Positions 1 through 8,951 of a stretch of 64,000 nucleotides of DNA are shown here, piece after piece. Source of the stretch: GCA-2687025 sp964473525. GTDB taxonomy: Bacteria; Poribacteria; WGA-4E; GCA-2687025. Numbering within the stretch: the first letter of the stretch is position 1; every line of letters begins with the position of its first letter. The notes under the pieces are model-generated. The model made no database searches and was not told the origin of the DNA. It saw only the letters and a program-made list of their open reading frames with translations. The DNA lies in contig CAYYPK010000001.1 of the NCBI GenBank assembly GCA_964473525.1, forward strand, positions 62,001 to 126,000, written 5' to 3'. Made by a program: the position numbers and the translations under genes.

Positions 1-444
1 GCATTCGACGATGGGGAACGGGAGTTCTAGCTCGTCCAGTCGGTCGCGGACCAGCCGGTCGCCGGTTATCACGAGCACGCCATCGCTACCGAGAAGCGGG
101 GCCACCGCGTCAAGCGCGGCCTCTACATCGCCGGCCCCGTCGCACTCCTCGGCCTCGTCCATGAGGAGCAGCAAGCGCCGGTCGTCGTCGTCACCAGACG
201 TGTCCGTGTCTAGCTCGCCCACGTCTCGCGCGTCTATCATACGCACACGGAACCTGCCCTCGGCCGCGAGCGCCAGCTCCCGGAGGAACGTCGTCGTTCC
301 CCATCCCGGAGGAGCCCACAGGAAGACCACCCCGTCGCCATCGCGAGCGAGATCCACAACGCGCTCGACATCAGCGGCACGCGATAGCCACACGTCGGCG
401 TCCGCGCGCGGGTCTAGAGGTCGGTCCCACACCAGCTCGGCCAT
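1..444 (-). CDS. P-loop NTPase, partial (C-terminus beyond left edge)
   Basis: The reverse strand is open from an ATG at 444 to the first base (148 codons), so the gene continues outside the window. Residues 43-53 (WAPPGWGTTTF) match a Walker A loop, and 91-98 (LLLLMDEA) is a hydrophobic strand ending in the DE of a Walker B motif. A later LVITGDR segment resembles a sensor strand. This is the core of a STAND/AAA-type ATPase. The invariant Walker A lysine is replaced by threonine (codon ACG; AAG would be lysine), so nucleotide hydrolysis may be lost. It starts 9 bases after the stop of the membrane-protein gene 454-1284, suggesting one transcript and possibly a membrane-anchored partner. No substrate can be named. 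Confidence 0.7.
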   Translation of the reverse strand, partial: MAELVWDRPLDPRADADVWLSRAADVERVVDLARDGDGVVFLWAPPGWGTTTFLRELALAAEGRFRVRMIDARDVGELDTDTSGDDDDRRLLLLMDEAEECDGAGDVEAALDAVAPLLGSDGVLVITGDRLVRDRLDELELPFPIVEC

Positions 445-453
445 ACGACTCGC

Positions 454-1284
454 CTACCCCCAGTCGACGGAAACACCATGGTGGTGCGTCTGACTCACTG
501 TTGCCGACACGCGCCTATGGGCCAGGAAGGCCGCATAGACGCCCTTCCACTCGCGATTATCGAGGGTGACGGTTTTCGCCAGAAGTGCGATGCCGCAGGC
601 TAGCGCTGCAGCTGCCAGGAGCCATTCGCCCCGGAACGCGAGGACGGCGCCGTACACGAACGCGGGACCGGCACAATTGGAGCACATGGAGCGCCTGGCT
701 ACGGTGCCGAGTAGCTTGTCCCACGCGGCTGGGCAGTGCTGCGCCACGTAGACGCGACACAGACGATGCGCGGCGTGCCCCGGTGGTAGTCGACGGCCGC
801 AGGTCTGCTGGGAGTGGTTGGGATAGAACATCTCAGCTATCTGTGTCAGAAGCGCACGTCTAAAGCCTGCACCGAGGGAACGGCGGTCGGTGGTGGGCTC
901 CTCACCGGCCGCGCTGTCATCGCCATCCGGGCCGCGCGGCGGACCCGAGCGCACTCTGTGTACGAACGCGTGCACCCCTTCTCGGAACCGTCGCGTCGGA
1001 GACGGGCCGTCCTCGGCGAGGTAGTCCTCGCGCGGATTGGCCCAAAGTCTGTACGTCAGCCGCTGGATCGCCTGCCGGCTGAACACGCTCCACGCAAACC
1101 CGAGCGCATAGGCCGCAACGAGGGCGACGCCGGCATTCGCCGCGGTGCTGCCGGTCGCGAGTGCGGGCAGACCGCATCCGTCCTCGCTGTTCGCCCAAAG
1201 GAAGAAGCAGTGGAGCGTGGCGATGCCCGGGAAGAGATACGCCAGGAAGTCGAACAGCCCAAAAGGGGCATCGGGCGTCTTCAT
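454..1284 (-). CDS. Small integral membrane protein of unknown function
   Basis: This is a 276-residue protein. I place the start at the ATG at 1284 because a GGTGGAG ribosome site precedes it and the protein then opens with MKTPDAPFGLFDFLAYLFPG, a hydrophobic start. The longer frame to 1380 adds only low-complexity sequence. Predicted membrane segments lie near residues 7-30, 46-70, 205-220 and 225-245. The middle (about 85-190) is hydrophilic and rich in Arg, Asp and Gly. It lies directly upstream of the P-loop NTPase at 1-444. Small membrane proteins with this kind of N-terminus paired with P-loop ATPases occur in bacterial conflict loci, but the family is not recognised here and the function is open. 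Confidence 0.6.
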   Translation of the reverse strand: MKTPDAPFGLFDFLAYLFPGIATLHCFFLWANSEDGCGLPALATGSTAANAGVALVAAYALGFAWSVFSRQAIQRLTYRLWANPREDYLAEDGPSPTRRFREGVHAFVHRVRSGPPRGPDGDDSAAGEEPTTDRRSLGAGFRRALLTQIAEMFYPNHSQQTCGRRLPPGHAAHRLCRVYVAQHCPAAWDKLLGTVARRSMCSNCAGPAFVYGAVLAFRGEWLLAAAALACGIALLAKTVTLDNREWKGVYAAFLAHRRVSATVSQTHHHGVSVDWG

Positions 1285-1401
1285 CGAAGATGAACTCCAC
1301 CGGGCTCTCCCCGCGCCGGCCATGCGGCCGTGGGGAGAGCCCATGGGCAAGCTGCGCATTGACCTCAGCGACGCGCGCACGCGCCTCCGAAGATTAGCGC
1401 C

Positions 1402-3024
1402 CTACGTGACGTCACGCAACGCCGTTACCCCGGGGTCCACATCATCCTGGCCCAGGCCCACCTGGACAAACACCGTAGTCCCCACGCCCCGCGTGGATTC
1501 GACGTTCACACGGCCCCCGAACGGGCGGAGGCGTTCCTCCATCGAGAGCAGCCCAAAGCGTCCGTCGACCGGGCCAGCGAGGACCGATTCCGCCTCGAAG
1601 CCCACGCCGTCGTCCTCGACGATGATGGCGAGTTCACGCGCGGTGCGCCGTAGCAGCACGCTGACGTTCTTCGCCTGCGCGTGCTGGAGGACGTTCACCA
1701 ACGCGGTATGGGTGGCGCGGTAGACGGCTGTCTCCAGCTCCTGGGGAAGACGCGCGCCATTGCCTTCCTCGCTGTGGTAGTGCACCTCAATCCCGAGGCG
1801 CTCTCGGAACTGGGCGGCGTCCTGCTCCAGCGTCGCGCTCAGGCCAAGGTGGTCGAGCGAACTGGGTCGCATGTCGAAGGCCAGCGCGCGGATGTCCCTA
1901 AGCGCCTGTGTCGTGATCTGCCGCAATTCCCCCGTGCGCGCGGCTATCTGCGCGGGTTCCTTGATGTCGTCCAAAGGGCGTATGCCGACGAGCACCGCGG
2001 TGAGGGCCTGGCCGATCTGATCGTGTAACTCGCGGGCGATGCGCCGACGCTCATCCTCCTGCGCCGTCAGTATCTTCTGGGTCAGTCCCCGCCGCTCGTC
2101 CACTGCGGCCAATAGGGCCTCTTCGGCGCGCCTGCGTGTGGCGAGTTCCTGTGTCAGTTGCTCGTTCGTCGCGCGCGCGTATTCGCGACTGCTGCGCTGC
2201 TCGGTGATGTCGTCCAGCGTCAGGAGTACGCATAGGAACCTGCCTCGGTTGTCGAGACCTCGATCCGCCCGCAGCCGTATCCACCGCCCTAGAGGATCCT
2301 CGGGCGGCACGCGCTTCTCCATGCCGATGGGCGCTGTTCGACCGTGCGCCAGGCTGTCCCACTCCTCCAGACCGTCCAGGAAGCCCAACTCCACGAGGCC
2401 AGAGCTGACCGTGCTGAAGGGGTCGACACCGATGGACTGGGCTATCCGGCGGTAGGACACGTTGGAGCGGATGAGGTTCCCCTCGGCATCGACGAAGGCG
2501 GTTCCAGAGGACACGAAATCGAAGGCGTGTTGCAGAGATACTTCGGTCAGCTCGAGCATGTCGGCAACCGCCGACGCCGGAACGGGAGCTCCTGGGTCGA
2601 TAGCCGTGAGAGCCTGTACGGCCGCCCCCAGGACTGTCCGACTGTCGGTGTGCATCAGCCGTGTTAGGGCGGGTACGGCCGCGCTGGCCGCCGGGCCCAT
2701 GCGACGCAGCGACGCCGCTGCGCATACCCTCGTTCGCGCGCTCACCGAGTCGAGGAGATGGATGAGAGCGTCGATAACTCCGTCATCTGGGCGCTGCACC
2801 TCGCCCAGGAGTAGAGCGGCGCACCGCAACCGCGTCTCGGAACGCGAAGGGCCGAGCGCGATGGCGACAAGCGCATCCACGGCGTCGTTGGGGTCGACGC
2901 CCTCTGGGAGCACGGCGTGGGCGTCGAAGTCCGCCCCCAGGGCAGCGGTCGCCAGCCGCGCGCCGCAGTGCGGGCACGTCTTCGTGGCTAGTTCCAGGCA
3001 GCGGTCACAGCGGTCGCATCGCAT
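1402..3024 (-). CDS. Soluble NarL-family histidine kinase with zinc ribbon, HEAT repeats and PAS domain
   Basis: About 540 residues from the ATG at 3024. The N-terminus MRCDRCDRC...CPHC is a zinc-ribbon-like cysteine cluster (C3, C6, C9, C17, C20). Residues about 45-145 form two or three HEAT-like helical repeats. About 155-280 is a PAS domain (ending in LTLDDITEQR). A coiled coil then leads to the HisKA_3 box ERRRIARELHDQIGQ with the phospho-accepting His near residue 334. The HATPase_c domain follows (N-box LVNVLQHAQA, G-box DDGVGF). The kinase autophosphorylates and should pass phosphate to a NarL/LuxR-type regulator, but none is nearby. It has no membrane segment, so its signal is cytosolic. 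The zinc ribbon plus HEAT front end is unusual. A longer ORF to 3117 exists, but the cysteine cluster marks the natural start. Confidence 0.88.
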   Translation of the reverse strand: MRCDRCDRCLELATKTCPHCGARLATAALGADFDAHAVLPEGVDPNDAVDALVAIALGPSRSETRLRCAALLLGEVQRPDDGVIDALIHLLDSVSARTRVCAAASLRRMGPAASAAVPALTRLMHTDSRTVLGAAVQALTAIDPGAPVPASAVADMLELTEVSLQHAFDFVSSGTAFVDAEGNLIRSNVSYRRIAQSIGVDPFSTVSSGLVELGFLDGLEEWDSLAHGRTAPIGMEKRVPPEDPLGRWIRLRADRGLDNRGRFLCVLLTLDDITEQRSSREYARATNEQLTQELATRRRAEEALLAAVDERRGLTQKILTAQEDERRRIARELHDQIGQALTAVLVGIRPLDDIKEPAQIAARTGELRQITTQALRDIRALAFDMRPSSLDHLGLSATLEQDAAQFRERLGIEVHYHSEEGNGARLPQELETAVYRATHTALVNVLQHAQAKNVSVLLRRTARELAIIVEDDGVGFEAESVLAGPVDGRFGLLSMEERLRPFGGRVNVESTRGVGTTVFVQVGLGQDDVDPGVTALRDVT

Positions 3025-3190
3025 GCGGTGGTCCGTTGGCGACGAGTACGGGGCGGCGCGGGCAGGGCCGGCACCCTCGGACCACACGATACCACGCGTG
3101 ACACAGACTATCCACAAGCGTGCGCCGTCGGCCGTGGGTTGCTACACTCGCCACGCGTTGCCCTTGCGCCGCTGGCTGATGGGAGCTTGC

Positions 3191-4240
3191 ATGAGCGCCA
3201 GTTTCCGGGTTGGAGTTACCCGCGACCTGCTACCCCACCGCGACGCCCTGGGCGTCGCGGGCATCGGTCTCGACATCCTCGACGATACTCCGGGCGTTGA
3301 GTGGAGGTTCCTCGACGAGCGCGCCGACACGCTCCGCGCCGACCAGGTCGCTCCGTACGACGCACTGTTCGTGTTGGGGTGCGGGGTGGCCGCGGAGACA
3401 TTGGCGGACGCGGAAGCCCTGAGTATCGTTGCCCGCTTTGGCGTCGGATACGACCGGGTCGATGTGGACGCCTGCACACGTGGGGCGATCCTCCTGACGA
3501 TCACCCCAGACGGCGTGCGGCGACCCGTGGCGTCGTCCGCGCTGGCTTTCATACTGGCGCTGGCGCACAGGCTGCCGACGAAGGATCGACTTGCGCGAGA
3601 GGTCAACTGGGCCGACCGTGCGAACCACATGGGCACGGGTCTGACGGGCCGAACGCTGGGCATTCTCGGTGTGGGCAACATCGGGCGCGAGCTGTGCGAG
3701 CTCGCCCGCCCGCTGGGCATGCGGTACATCGCCTACGACCCATACGCCGACGCCGAGGAGGCGCGCGCGTCGGGCGTTGAGCTCGTGGGCCTCGGCGAAC
3801 TGATGGGCGAATCGGACTTCGTGTGCATCACGTGCCAACTGACCGACGAGACACGCCATATAGTCAACGCGGATCGCCTGAGTCTCATGAAGCCGTCGGC
3901 GTACCTCATCAACGTCGCCCGCGGGCCGATCATTCACCAGGCGGATCTCGTGGCGGCGCTTCAAGCCCGGCGCATCCAGGGCGCCGCGCTGGATGTGTTC
4001 GACCCGGAGCCGCCGAGCCCGGACGACCCGATCCTCGCGCTGGACAACGTCATCCTCGCCCCACACGCCGTGTGCTGGACCGACGAGTGCTTCCGAGGCG
4101 TTGGCCGCAGCGCGTGTCGATCCATCGTCGATGTGGCGTACGGCAGGGCGCCACGGCATGTCGTCAATAGGCCCGCGCTGGATGATCCGCGCGTGCTTGA
4201 GAAGCTGCGTCGCTACGCCAGCCGACAGGAGACATCGTGA
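3191..4240 (+). CDS. D-2-hydroxyacid dehydrogenase (NAD-dependent, PGDH-like)
   Basis: 349 residues from the ATG at 3191, which has GGGAGC just upstream. An in-frame ATG at 3179 is possible but weaker. The Rossmann signature GVGNIG gives Gly160, Gly162 and Gly165, followed by an Asp (YDPYAD) that selects NAD. The catalytic triad is visible: Arg244 (NVARGP), Glu273 (FDPEPP) and His292 (APHAV). The family oxidises D-2-hydroxyacids such as 3-phosphoglycerate or glycerate, or reduces 2-keto acids. The next gene, an HpcH/HpaI aldolase, overlaps by 4 bases, so a 2-keto (sugar) acid substrate shared with that aldolase is more likely than serine biosynthesis. This last point is inference from context. 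Confidence 0.9.
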   Translation: MSASFRVGVTRDLLPHRDALGVAGIGLDILDDTPGVEWRFLDERADTLRADQVAPYDALFVLGCGVAAETLADAEALSIVARFGVGYDRVDVDACTRGAILLTITPDGVRRPVASSALAFILALAHRLPTKDRLAREVNWADRANHMGTGLTGRTLGILGVGNIGRELCELARPLGMRYIAYDPYADAEEARASGVELVGLGELMGESDFVCITCQLTDETRHIVNADRLSLMKPSAYLINVARGPIIHQADLVAALQARRIQGAALDVFDPEPPSPDDPILALDNVILAPHAVCWTDECFRGVGRSACRSIVDVAYGRAPRHVVNRPALDDPRVLEKLRRYASRQETS

Positions 4241-5016
4241 GAGAGAACAAGGTCAAACGCGCTCTGGCCGCCGGGGATGTCGCCCTCGGGACGATGGCGT
4301 TCGAGTTCGCGGCGACGGCTCTCGCCCCGCTGGCCGCCGAGGCCGGCGCCGACTTCGTCGTCTACGACATGGAGCATACGGGCTGGACCATCGAGACCAT
4401 GCGCACGCTCATGGCGACCGCGCGTGGCGGCGATCTGGTTCCCGCCGTCCGCGTGCCCGTGACGGAGTACCACTTCATAGCCCGAGCATTGGACGTCGGC
4501 GCGATGGGGATCATGGTCCCGATGGTCGAGAGCGTCGAGCAGGCGCGGCGCATAGTCGAATGCGCCAAATACCCGCCCGATGGCAAGCGCGGGACGGCGT
4601 TCACCGTGGCGCACGACGACTACACCGGCGGCGACATCGGTGAGAAGATCCGCACCGCCAACGACGAGGGACTCGTCATCGCCCAGATCGAGTCCGTAGA
4701 TGGACTGGAGGCCGTAGACGGCATCGCCGCTGTCGATGGCGTGGATGTGCTGTGGATCGGCCACTTTGATCTGACAACATCCATGGGCATCCCCGGCCAG
4801 TTCGGCCACGACCGGTACGCGGCGGCCGTCGACACCGTGCTGAGCGCGTGCGCGCGCCACGGCAAGGCGCCGGGCTTCATGGCCGGCAGCGTCGAGCAGG
4901 GCAGGACGCTGATCGAGCAGGGCTTCCGTTGTCTCGCGTACTCCCGCGACAGCGTGCTCTACCGGGACGCCCTGGCGGAAGGCATTGCCGGGATACGTGG
5001 CGGCCACGTCGAGTAG
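4237..5016 (+). CDS. HpcH/HpaI family aldolase
   Basis: 259 residues starting with GTG at 4237 that overlaps the TGA of the dehydrogenase gene, with AGGAGA at the right distance. The TIM-barrel family of class II pyruvate aldolases is recognised by the YDMEHTGW start of the barrel (catalytic His), the metal ligand Glu152 (QIES) and Asp178 (GHFDL). These bind a divalent metal and the pyruvate enolate. Relatives cleave 2-keto-3-deoxy sugar acids (KDG, KDR, 4-hydroxy-2-oxoheptanedioate) to pyruvate and an aldehyde. The translationally coupled hydroxyacid dehydrogenase could reduce or oxidise a product of this cleavage. Exact substrate unknown. The gene converges on the GH31 gene with only 5 bases between them. 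Confidence 0.9.
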   Translation: MRENKVKRALAAGDVALGTMAFEFAATALAPLAAEAGADFVVYDMEHTGWTIETMRTLMATARGGDLVPAVRVPVTEYHFIARALDVGAMGIMVPMVESVEQARRIVECAKYPPDGKRGTAFTVAHDDYTGGDIGEKIRTANDEGLVIAQIESVDGLEAVDGIAAVDGVDVLWIGHFDLTTSMGIPGQFGHDRYAAAVDTVLSACARHGKAPGFMAGSVEQGRTLIEQGFRCLAYSRDSVLYRDALAEGIAGIRGGHVE

Positions 5017-5021
5017 GGCGT

Positions 5022-7022
5022 CTATGCCTCCGGCGTCATCATGCGCCATGTCGGGTTGTGAAGGTCGTCCGTTCCGGCGCCTGGGGCGACTGCGACGGCG
5101 CCGTCGATCCGCTCGCCGTCGCGGGTGACGTCGAGTCGCGCCCACGTGTACTCGCCTCGCTCGTAGGCGTAGGTCTCCCCATCGTCCAGGTAGTAGCGGA
5201 ACGACCCGTGCGGAGCCGTCCCGTAATACCGGACCTCCAGCCCAGCTCCGTCCTCGCGCGCGAGGGGGACAACGCCGCCATCGCGCACGAAAAGCGGGAT
5301 GCGCTCCAGCGGCGCCGACACCGAGCGCGAGCCCCCGTCACCGACACGCGCGCCTGTGTAGAAGTCGAACCACGGACCCTCAGGGAAGTCGACCTCACGT
5401 TCCGTTTCGCCCGCGAATACCGGCGCAACAAGCAGCGAGTCACCCATCATGTACTGGTCGGACCTGTCGCTGACTGGGCCGTCCTCCAGGACGGTGGAGC
5501 GGAACGGCGGCGTGCCGTCGAAGTGGTACCGGGCGAACGCGGAGTAGAGATACGGCACGAACCGTACGCGCAGGCGCATCACGTCGCGTATGGCGTCCTC
5601 GATCTCTGGGTAGCTCCACGGCTTGGTGCCGCTGGCCCAGGCGTTGAGCATCGCGACTGGGGAGAAGCAGACGGTCTGCATCCGTCGCACCCAGTCCTCG
5701 GCATCGTTGGCGCTGCGGATCTCGGGGCACCACAGCAAGCCGGAGAAACCACAATTGCACAACGCGGTCACGAACGCCCTGTGATCGTAGTAGTCGGAAT
5801 AGAGAGCGTAGGGCAGGGGAGCCGCGCCGACGTGCGACGCTCGCGTTAGCCCAAAGGTGCGGCGACCGACGTCCCGGAACACGCCCTCCGTGAGCGACTG
5901 TAGCTGGAGGCCGTACGTTTGGCGCATCTCCTCACCGGTGTGGCCAGATGGAAACGTCGCGTGCGCGGGCCAGAGCCAGTGGTCGTGGCCGTCGCACTCG
6001 TCCAGTTTGTACCCGGATACGCCGATGTCGACGTGCGCGCGTCGGTGCTGGTCCGCGAGGATGCCCCGCGCCTCCGGCAGCGTGTAGTCTGGCACGATGC
6101 CGCCCCACACCATATGCGAGCCGGATAGCGGCTCGAGCGCGTCGTGCACAGGCGCGTCGGGGGACACGTATGCGTTCTCCCACAGGTTCACCTGGATGCC
6201 CCGCTGGGCCATGCCACTCACGAATGCCGACGGATCGGGGAAGCGGGACGTGTCCCACTCGTACGTACACGGATACGCTTTACTATGCCATCCAGGCTCT
6301 AGCCCAACGACGTCCAGCGGGTACCCCCGCTCCTCGAACTCAGCCACCTCGGCGGCCACCTGCTCGTCCGTGTAGAGCGTGGGCACGCGGTGCCAGAACC
6401 CAAGCGCCCATTTCGGCGGGAGCGTCCCGCCGCCACAGAACAGGTTGTACCGCCGCACCGCGTCCAGCGCCGTGGGACCGGCGAATACGTACAGCTCGGC
6501 GCCATCGCCCGGCACGGCGATCTCGACGGCGTCCGACGGAGGGAGCGCCTGCCACGCGCGGTCGGTGTTCCGGTCGCGCGACGGCGGCCGATTAGGGTCG
6601 TCCTTCCTTACGGACGTGCCGACGTCTGCCGTCGCGACCAACGCGGTGTTGACGAGGACGGCGTAGCCCGCGCTAGACACGTAGTATGGCATCGAGGCGT
6701 GGGAGCGTCCGTCGTCCCGCCCACCGTAGTGGTCCACCTGTAGGCGCATCACGGCGCCGCGGTGATTCAGTCTCTTGAAGTGCAGGCCGAAGCCGTAGAT
6801 GCGCTCGTCGGGCGCCATTGGGAACCGCAGCGCTGTGGTCGCGCCCGTCTCGGCGACCACCGACGGCGTGGTCTCCTGGAATGGGAATGGCGCGTCGCCC
6901 AACGCGTCGAGCGCCGCGTCGCGGGCATCGGCGCCGAGCCAGCCCAACGGCGTGAGGGACGCTGAGGCGCCAATCTGCGCGCGCCATACGCCGCAGTAGG
7001 TTTCCTGCCAGTCGATCACCAT
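5022..7022 (-). CDS. Glycoside hydrolase family 31 (alpha-glucosidase/alpha-xylosidase-like)
   Basis: 666 residues, ATG at 7022, no signal peptide, so probably cytoplasmic. An N-terminal beta-sandwich (about 1-200) precedes the barrel, which begins at PPKWALGFWHR. The nucleophile is Asp341 in GYKLDECDG, and the acid/base is probably Asp410 in LYSDYYDHR, the arrangement seen in the GH31 branch with a SDxYDHR motif. C-terminal beta domains follow (RIPLFVRDGGVVPL and then a DUF5110-like end). Members hydrolyse alpha-linked glucose or xylose from oligosaccharides with retention of configuration. With the neighbouring aldolase operon (opposite strand) and the DUF4838 gene this suggests glycan use. 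The exact glycosidic bond cannot be read from the sequence. Confidence 0.92.
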   Translation of the reverse strand: MVIDWQETYCGVWRAQIGASASLTPLGWLGADARDAALDALGDAPFPFQETTPSVVAETGATTALRFPMAPDERIYGFGLHFKRLNHRGAVMRLQVDHYGGRDDGRSHASMPYYVSSAGYAVLVNTALVATADVGTSVRKDDPNRPPSRDRNTDRAWQALPPSDAVEIAVPGDGAELYVFAGPTALDAVRRYNLFCGGGTLPPKWALGFWHRVPTLYTDEQVAAEVAEFEERGYPLDVVGLEPGWHSKAYPCTYEWDTSRFPDPSAFVSGMAQRGIQVNLWENAYVSPDAPVHDALEPLSGSHMVWGGIVPDYTLPEARGILADQHRRAHVDIGVSGYKLDECDGHDHWLWPAHATFPSGHTGEEMRQTYGLQLQSLTEGVFRDVGRRTFGLTRASHVGAAPLPYALYSDYYDHRAFVTALCNCGFSGLLWCPEIRSANDAEDWVRRMQTVCFSPVAMLNAWASGTKPWSYPEIEDAIRDVMRLRVRFVPYLYSAFARYHFDGTPPFRSTVLEDGPVSDRSDQYMMGDSLLVAPVFAGETEREVDFPEGPWFDFYTGARVGDGGSRSVSAPLERIPLFVRDGGVVPLAREDGAGLEVRYYGTAPHGSFRYYLDDGETYAYERGEYTWARLDVTRDGERIDGAVAVAPGAGTDDLHNPTWRMMTPEA

Positions 7023-7132
7023 GGTCTCTCGGCGAAGGTGAAGGGGCGAGGGAGCCCGGTCGGAGCCATCTTACCGTCTCCGACCATCGCGCCCAACCGC
7101 GACCCCATGGCAGCGCGCGCGGCAAACAACGG

Positions 7133-7138
7133 TATAAT
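7133..7138 (+). promoter_or_regulatory. Possible -10 box for the 7164 histidine kinase
   Basis: A perfect TATAAT lies 25 bases before the GTG start and 14 bases before the GGGAAGG ribosome site. No good -35 element is visible at 17 bases upstream. It supports the GTG at 7164 over the ATG at 7137, which overlaps this box. Confidence 0.35.
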
Positions 7139-7163
7139 GGGTGCACAGCCTGGGAAGGCGTAC

Positions 7164-8939
7164 GTGAATACACGGGACACACACGTTGAAGCTCCACGCG
7201 GACGCGTGCAACGCGCGTTGGCGGAGGCGGTGCACGACAGCCTGCGACCTGTGCTGCTGGCGGCGGCAGCGCTGTACGTGGGGTTCGCGGCGAGCCACTG
7301 GTACACGCTGCCTCGCCCCGAGGGCGCCGCTATCGCCGCCATCGAGGCGGCGAGCGTCATCATCGCCCTGTTGCTCTGGTGGTTCGTAGGGTCCATCGCC
7401 CGACCCTCTCCCTGCACTTACCCGGTCGCGGTAGCCATCAACGTCCTCCTGCTCGGCAACATCTGCGCCCGCGTCGTGCTGACGGGCGGCACGCACCAGG
7501 GCCTCACCGTCTTGCCGCTGTTCGTGGGCGTTGGTTTCTTCTTCCTCTCGCTGCCGTGGATGCTGTCGGTGTTGTCCGGGGCTGTCGTGACGTGGGCGGC
7601 AGCGACGCTGGCTGTCGGGGCCGCCGCGGAGCTGCCGCAGCAGCGGCTCGCGGCGCTCGCCGCCGTGGCCATCGCGGTCGCGGTTCACGTGGTGCGCGTG
7701 CGCGCGCTGACGCGCGTCGAGAATCTGCGTTACGCCGACGAGCTTCGCGCGGAGGAGCTACAGGTCGCGCTGGACGACAGCGACTCGCTCCGACGCCAGG
7801 CCGAGCAGACCGGGCGCGAGCTTCAGGACAGCTTCGACGATCTTGGTGAGAGCGAGGCCAGATACAGAGACATCTTCGACAACGCTCACGACCTCATCGC
7901 CGCGTTCCAGCCAGACGGCGCCTTCGTCTACGCCAACGACGCGTGGGGCGCCACGCTAGGCTACGACGCGGAAGAACTGGCGACCCTGGGGCTGCGCGAC
8001 ATCCTGGCGCCGGGCAGCGTCGATCCGGTGGTGGCGGCGATGGACGGCCTTGTGGATCAGCCTGCCGGCGCGCGCATAGAGTGCGATGCCGTCAACAAGT
8101 CCGGTGGTGTGGTAAGCCTGGAGGGCCACCTTGGCGCGCGCGTTGAGCGCGGCCACCCGACGACGGTCCGTGGCATCTTCCGCGACGTCACCGAACGCCG
8201 CGAAATCGAGCGCCTCAAGGAAGAGTTCATCGCCACGGTCAGTCACGAGTTGCGCACGCCCCTCACGTCCATCCAGGGCGCCCTGGAGCTTGTCACCGCC
8301 GGGGCGGCCGGCGACATCCCCGACACCGTCGAGTCTCTCCTCACGATCGCGTACGAGAACGGCCATCGGCTCGTGAAGCTCGTCGACGACATCCTGGACA
8401 TGAGCAAGATCGAGGCCGGCGAGATGGCGTTCCATATGCAACTGGTTGACGTTGTGTCGCTGGCGCGGATGTCGGTCGAAGCCAACGCGGCATTCGCGAC
8501 CCAGTGCGGATCCGTCATCCGGCTGTCAGAAGAGGCGGACGCAAGCGAGAGTGACCCGATCTGCGTCCACGCCGACCCCGGACGCCTGGTACAGGTGCTG
8601 ACGAACCTGCTGTCCAATGCGGCCAAGTTCTCCGGCCCGGATACGGAAGTCACGGTCGCCGTGACGGCCCTCGCCGCCCGGGTGCGCATCTCCGTGCGCG
8701 ACCGGGGCGACGGCATACCGGAGGCCGCCCGCGCGCGCGTCTTCGACAAGTTCATGCAGCTTGACGGGTCGTCAACGCGGGCGCAGGGCGGGGCCGGCCT
8801 CGGGCTGGCTATCTCCAAGGCAATCGTGCAGCGCCTCGACGGCACCATCGGGTTCGAGTCCGAGATCGGTCAGGGCACGACGTTCCACGTCGAGCTACCC
8901 CGCGTCGACGAAGGAGCGGTCGCGCAGGACACCGTCTAG
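7164..8939 (+). CDS. Membrane-bound PAS sensor histidine kinase
   Basis: 591 residues from a GTG at 7164 preceded by GGGAAGG; the longer upstream frame lacks a ribosome site. Five or six hydrophobic segments occupy about residues 25-185, followed by a coiled linker, a PAS domain (RYRDIFDNAHD to GIFRDVTERRE), HisKA with His361 in TVSHELRTP, and HATPase_c with LTNLLSNAAKFS, DRGDGIP and GLGLAISK boxes. It autophosphorylates in response to a signal sensed by the membrane or PAS part. There is no response regulator next to it, so it is an orphan kinase. Its catalytic half is closely similar in motif spacing to the kinase at 14839-17505, suggesting paralogues. The next gene converges on it. Confidence 0.92.
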   Translation: MNTRDTHVEAPRGRVQRALAEAVHDSLRPVLLAAAALYVGFAASHWYTLPRPEGAAIAAIEAASVIIALLLWWFVGSIARPSPCTYPVAVAINVLLLGNICARVVLTGGTHQGLTVLPLFVGVGFFFLSLPWMLSVLSGAVVTWAAATLAVGAAAELPQQRLAALAAVAIAVAVHVVRVRALTRVENLRYADELRAEELQVALDDSDSLRRQAEQTGRELQDSFDDLGESEARYRDIFDNAHDLIAAFQPDGAFVYANDAWGATLGYDAEELATLGLRDILAPGSVDPVVAAMDGLVDQPAGARIECDAVNKSGGVVSLEGHLGARVERGHPTTVRGIFRDVTERREIERLKEEFIATVSHELRTPLTSIQGALELVTAGAAGDIPDTVESLLTIAYENGHRLVKLVDDILDMSKIEAGEMAFHMQLVDVVSLARMSVEANAAFATQCGSVIRLSEEADASESDPICVHADPGRLVQVLTNLLSNAAKFSGPDTEVTVAVTALAARVRISVRDRGDGIPEAARARVFDKFMQLDGSSTRAQGGAGLGLAISKAIVQRLDGTIGFESEIGQGTTFHVELPRVDEGAVAQDTV

Positions 8940-8951
8940 GCGCGCGACCGA

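Noticed and set aside
11..493. 160-residue Ser/Arg-rich frame on the plus strand
   Set aside because: Shadow of the minus-strand P-loop gene; Ser/Arg runs are typical of the complement of GC-rich coding sequence.
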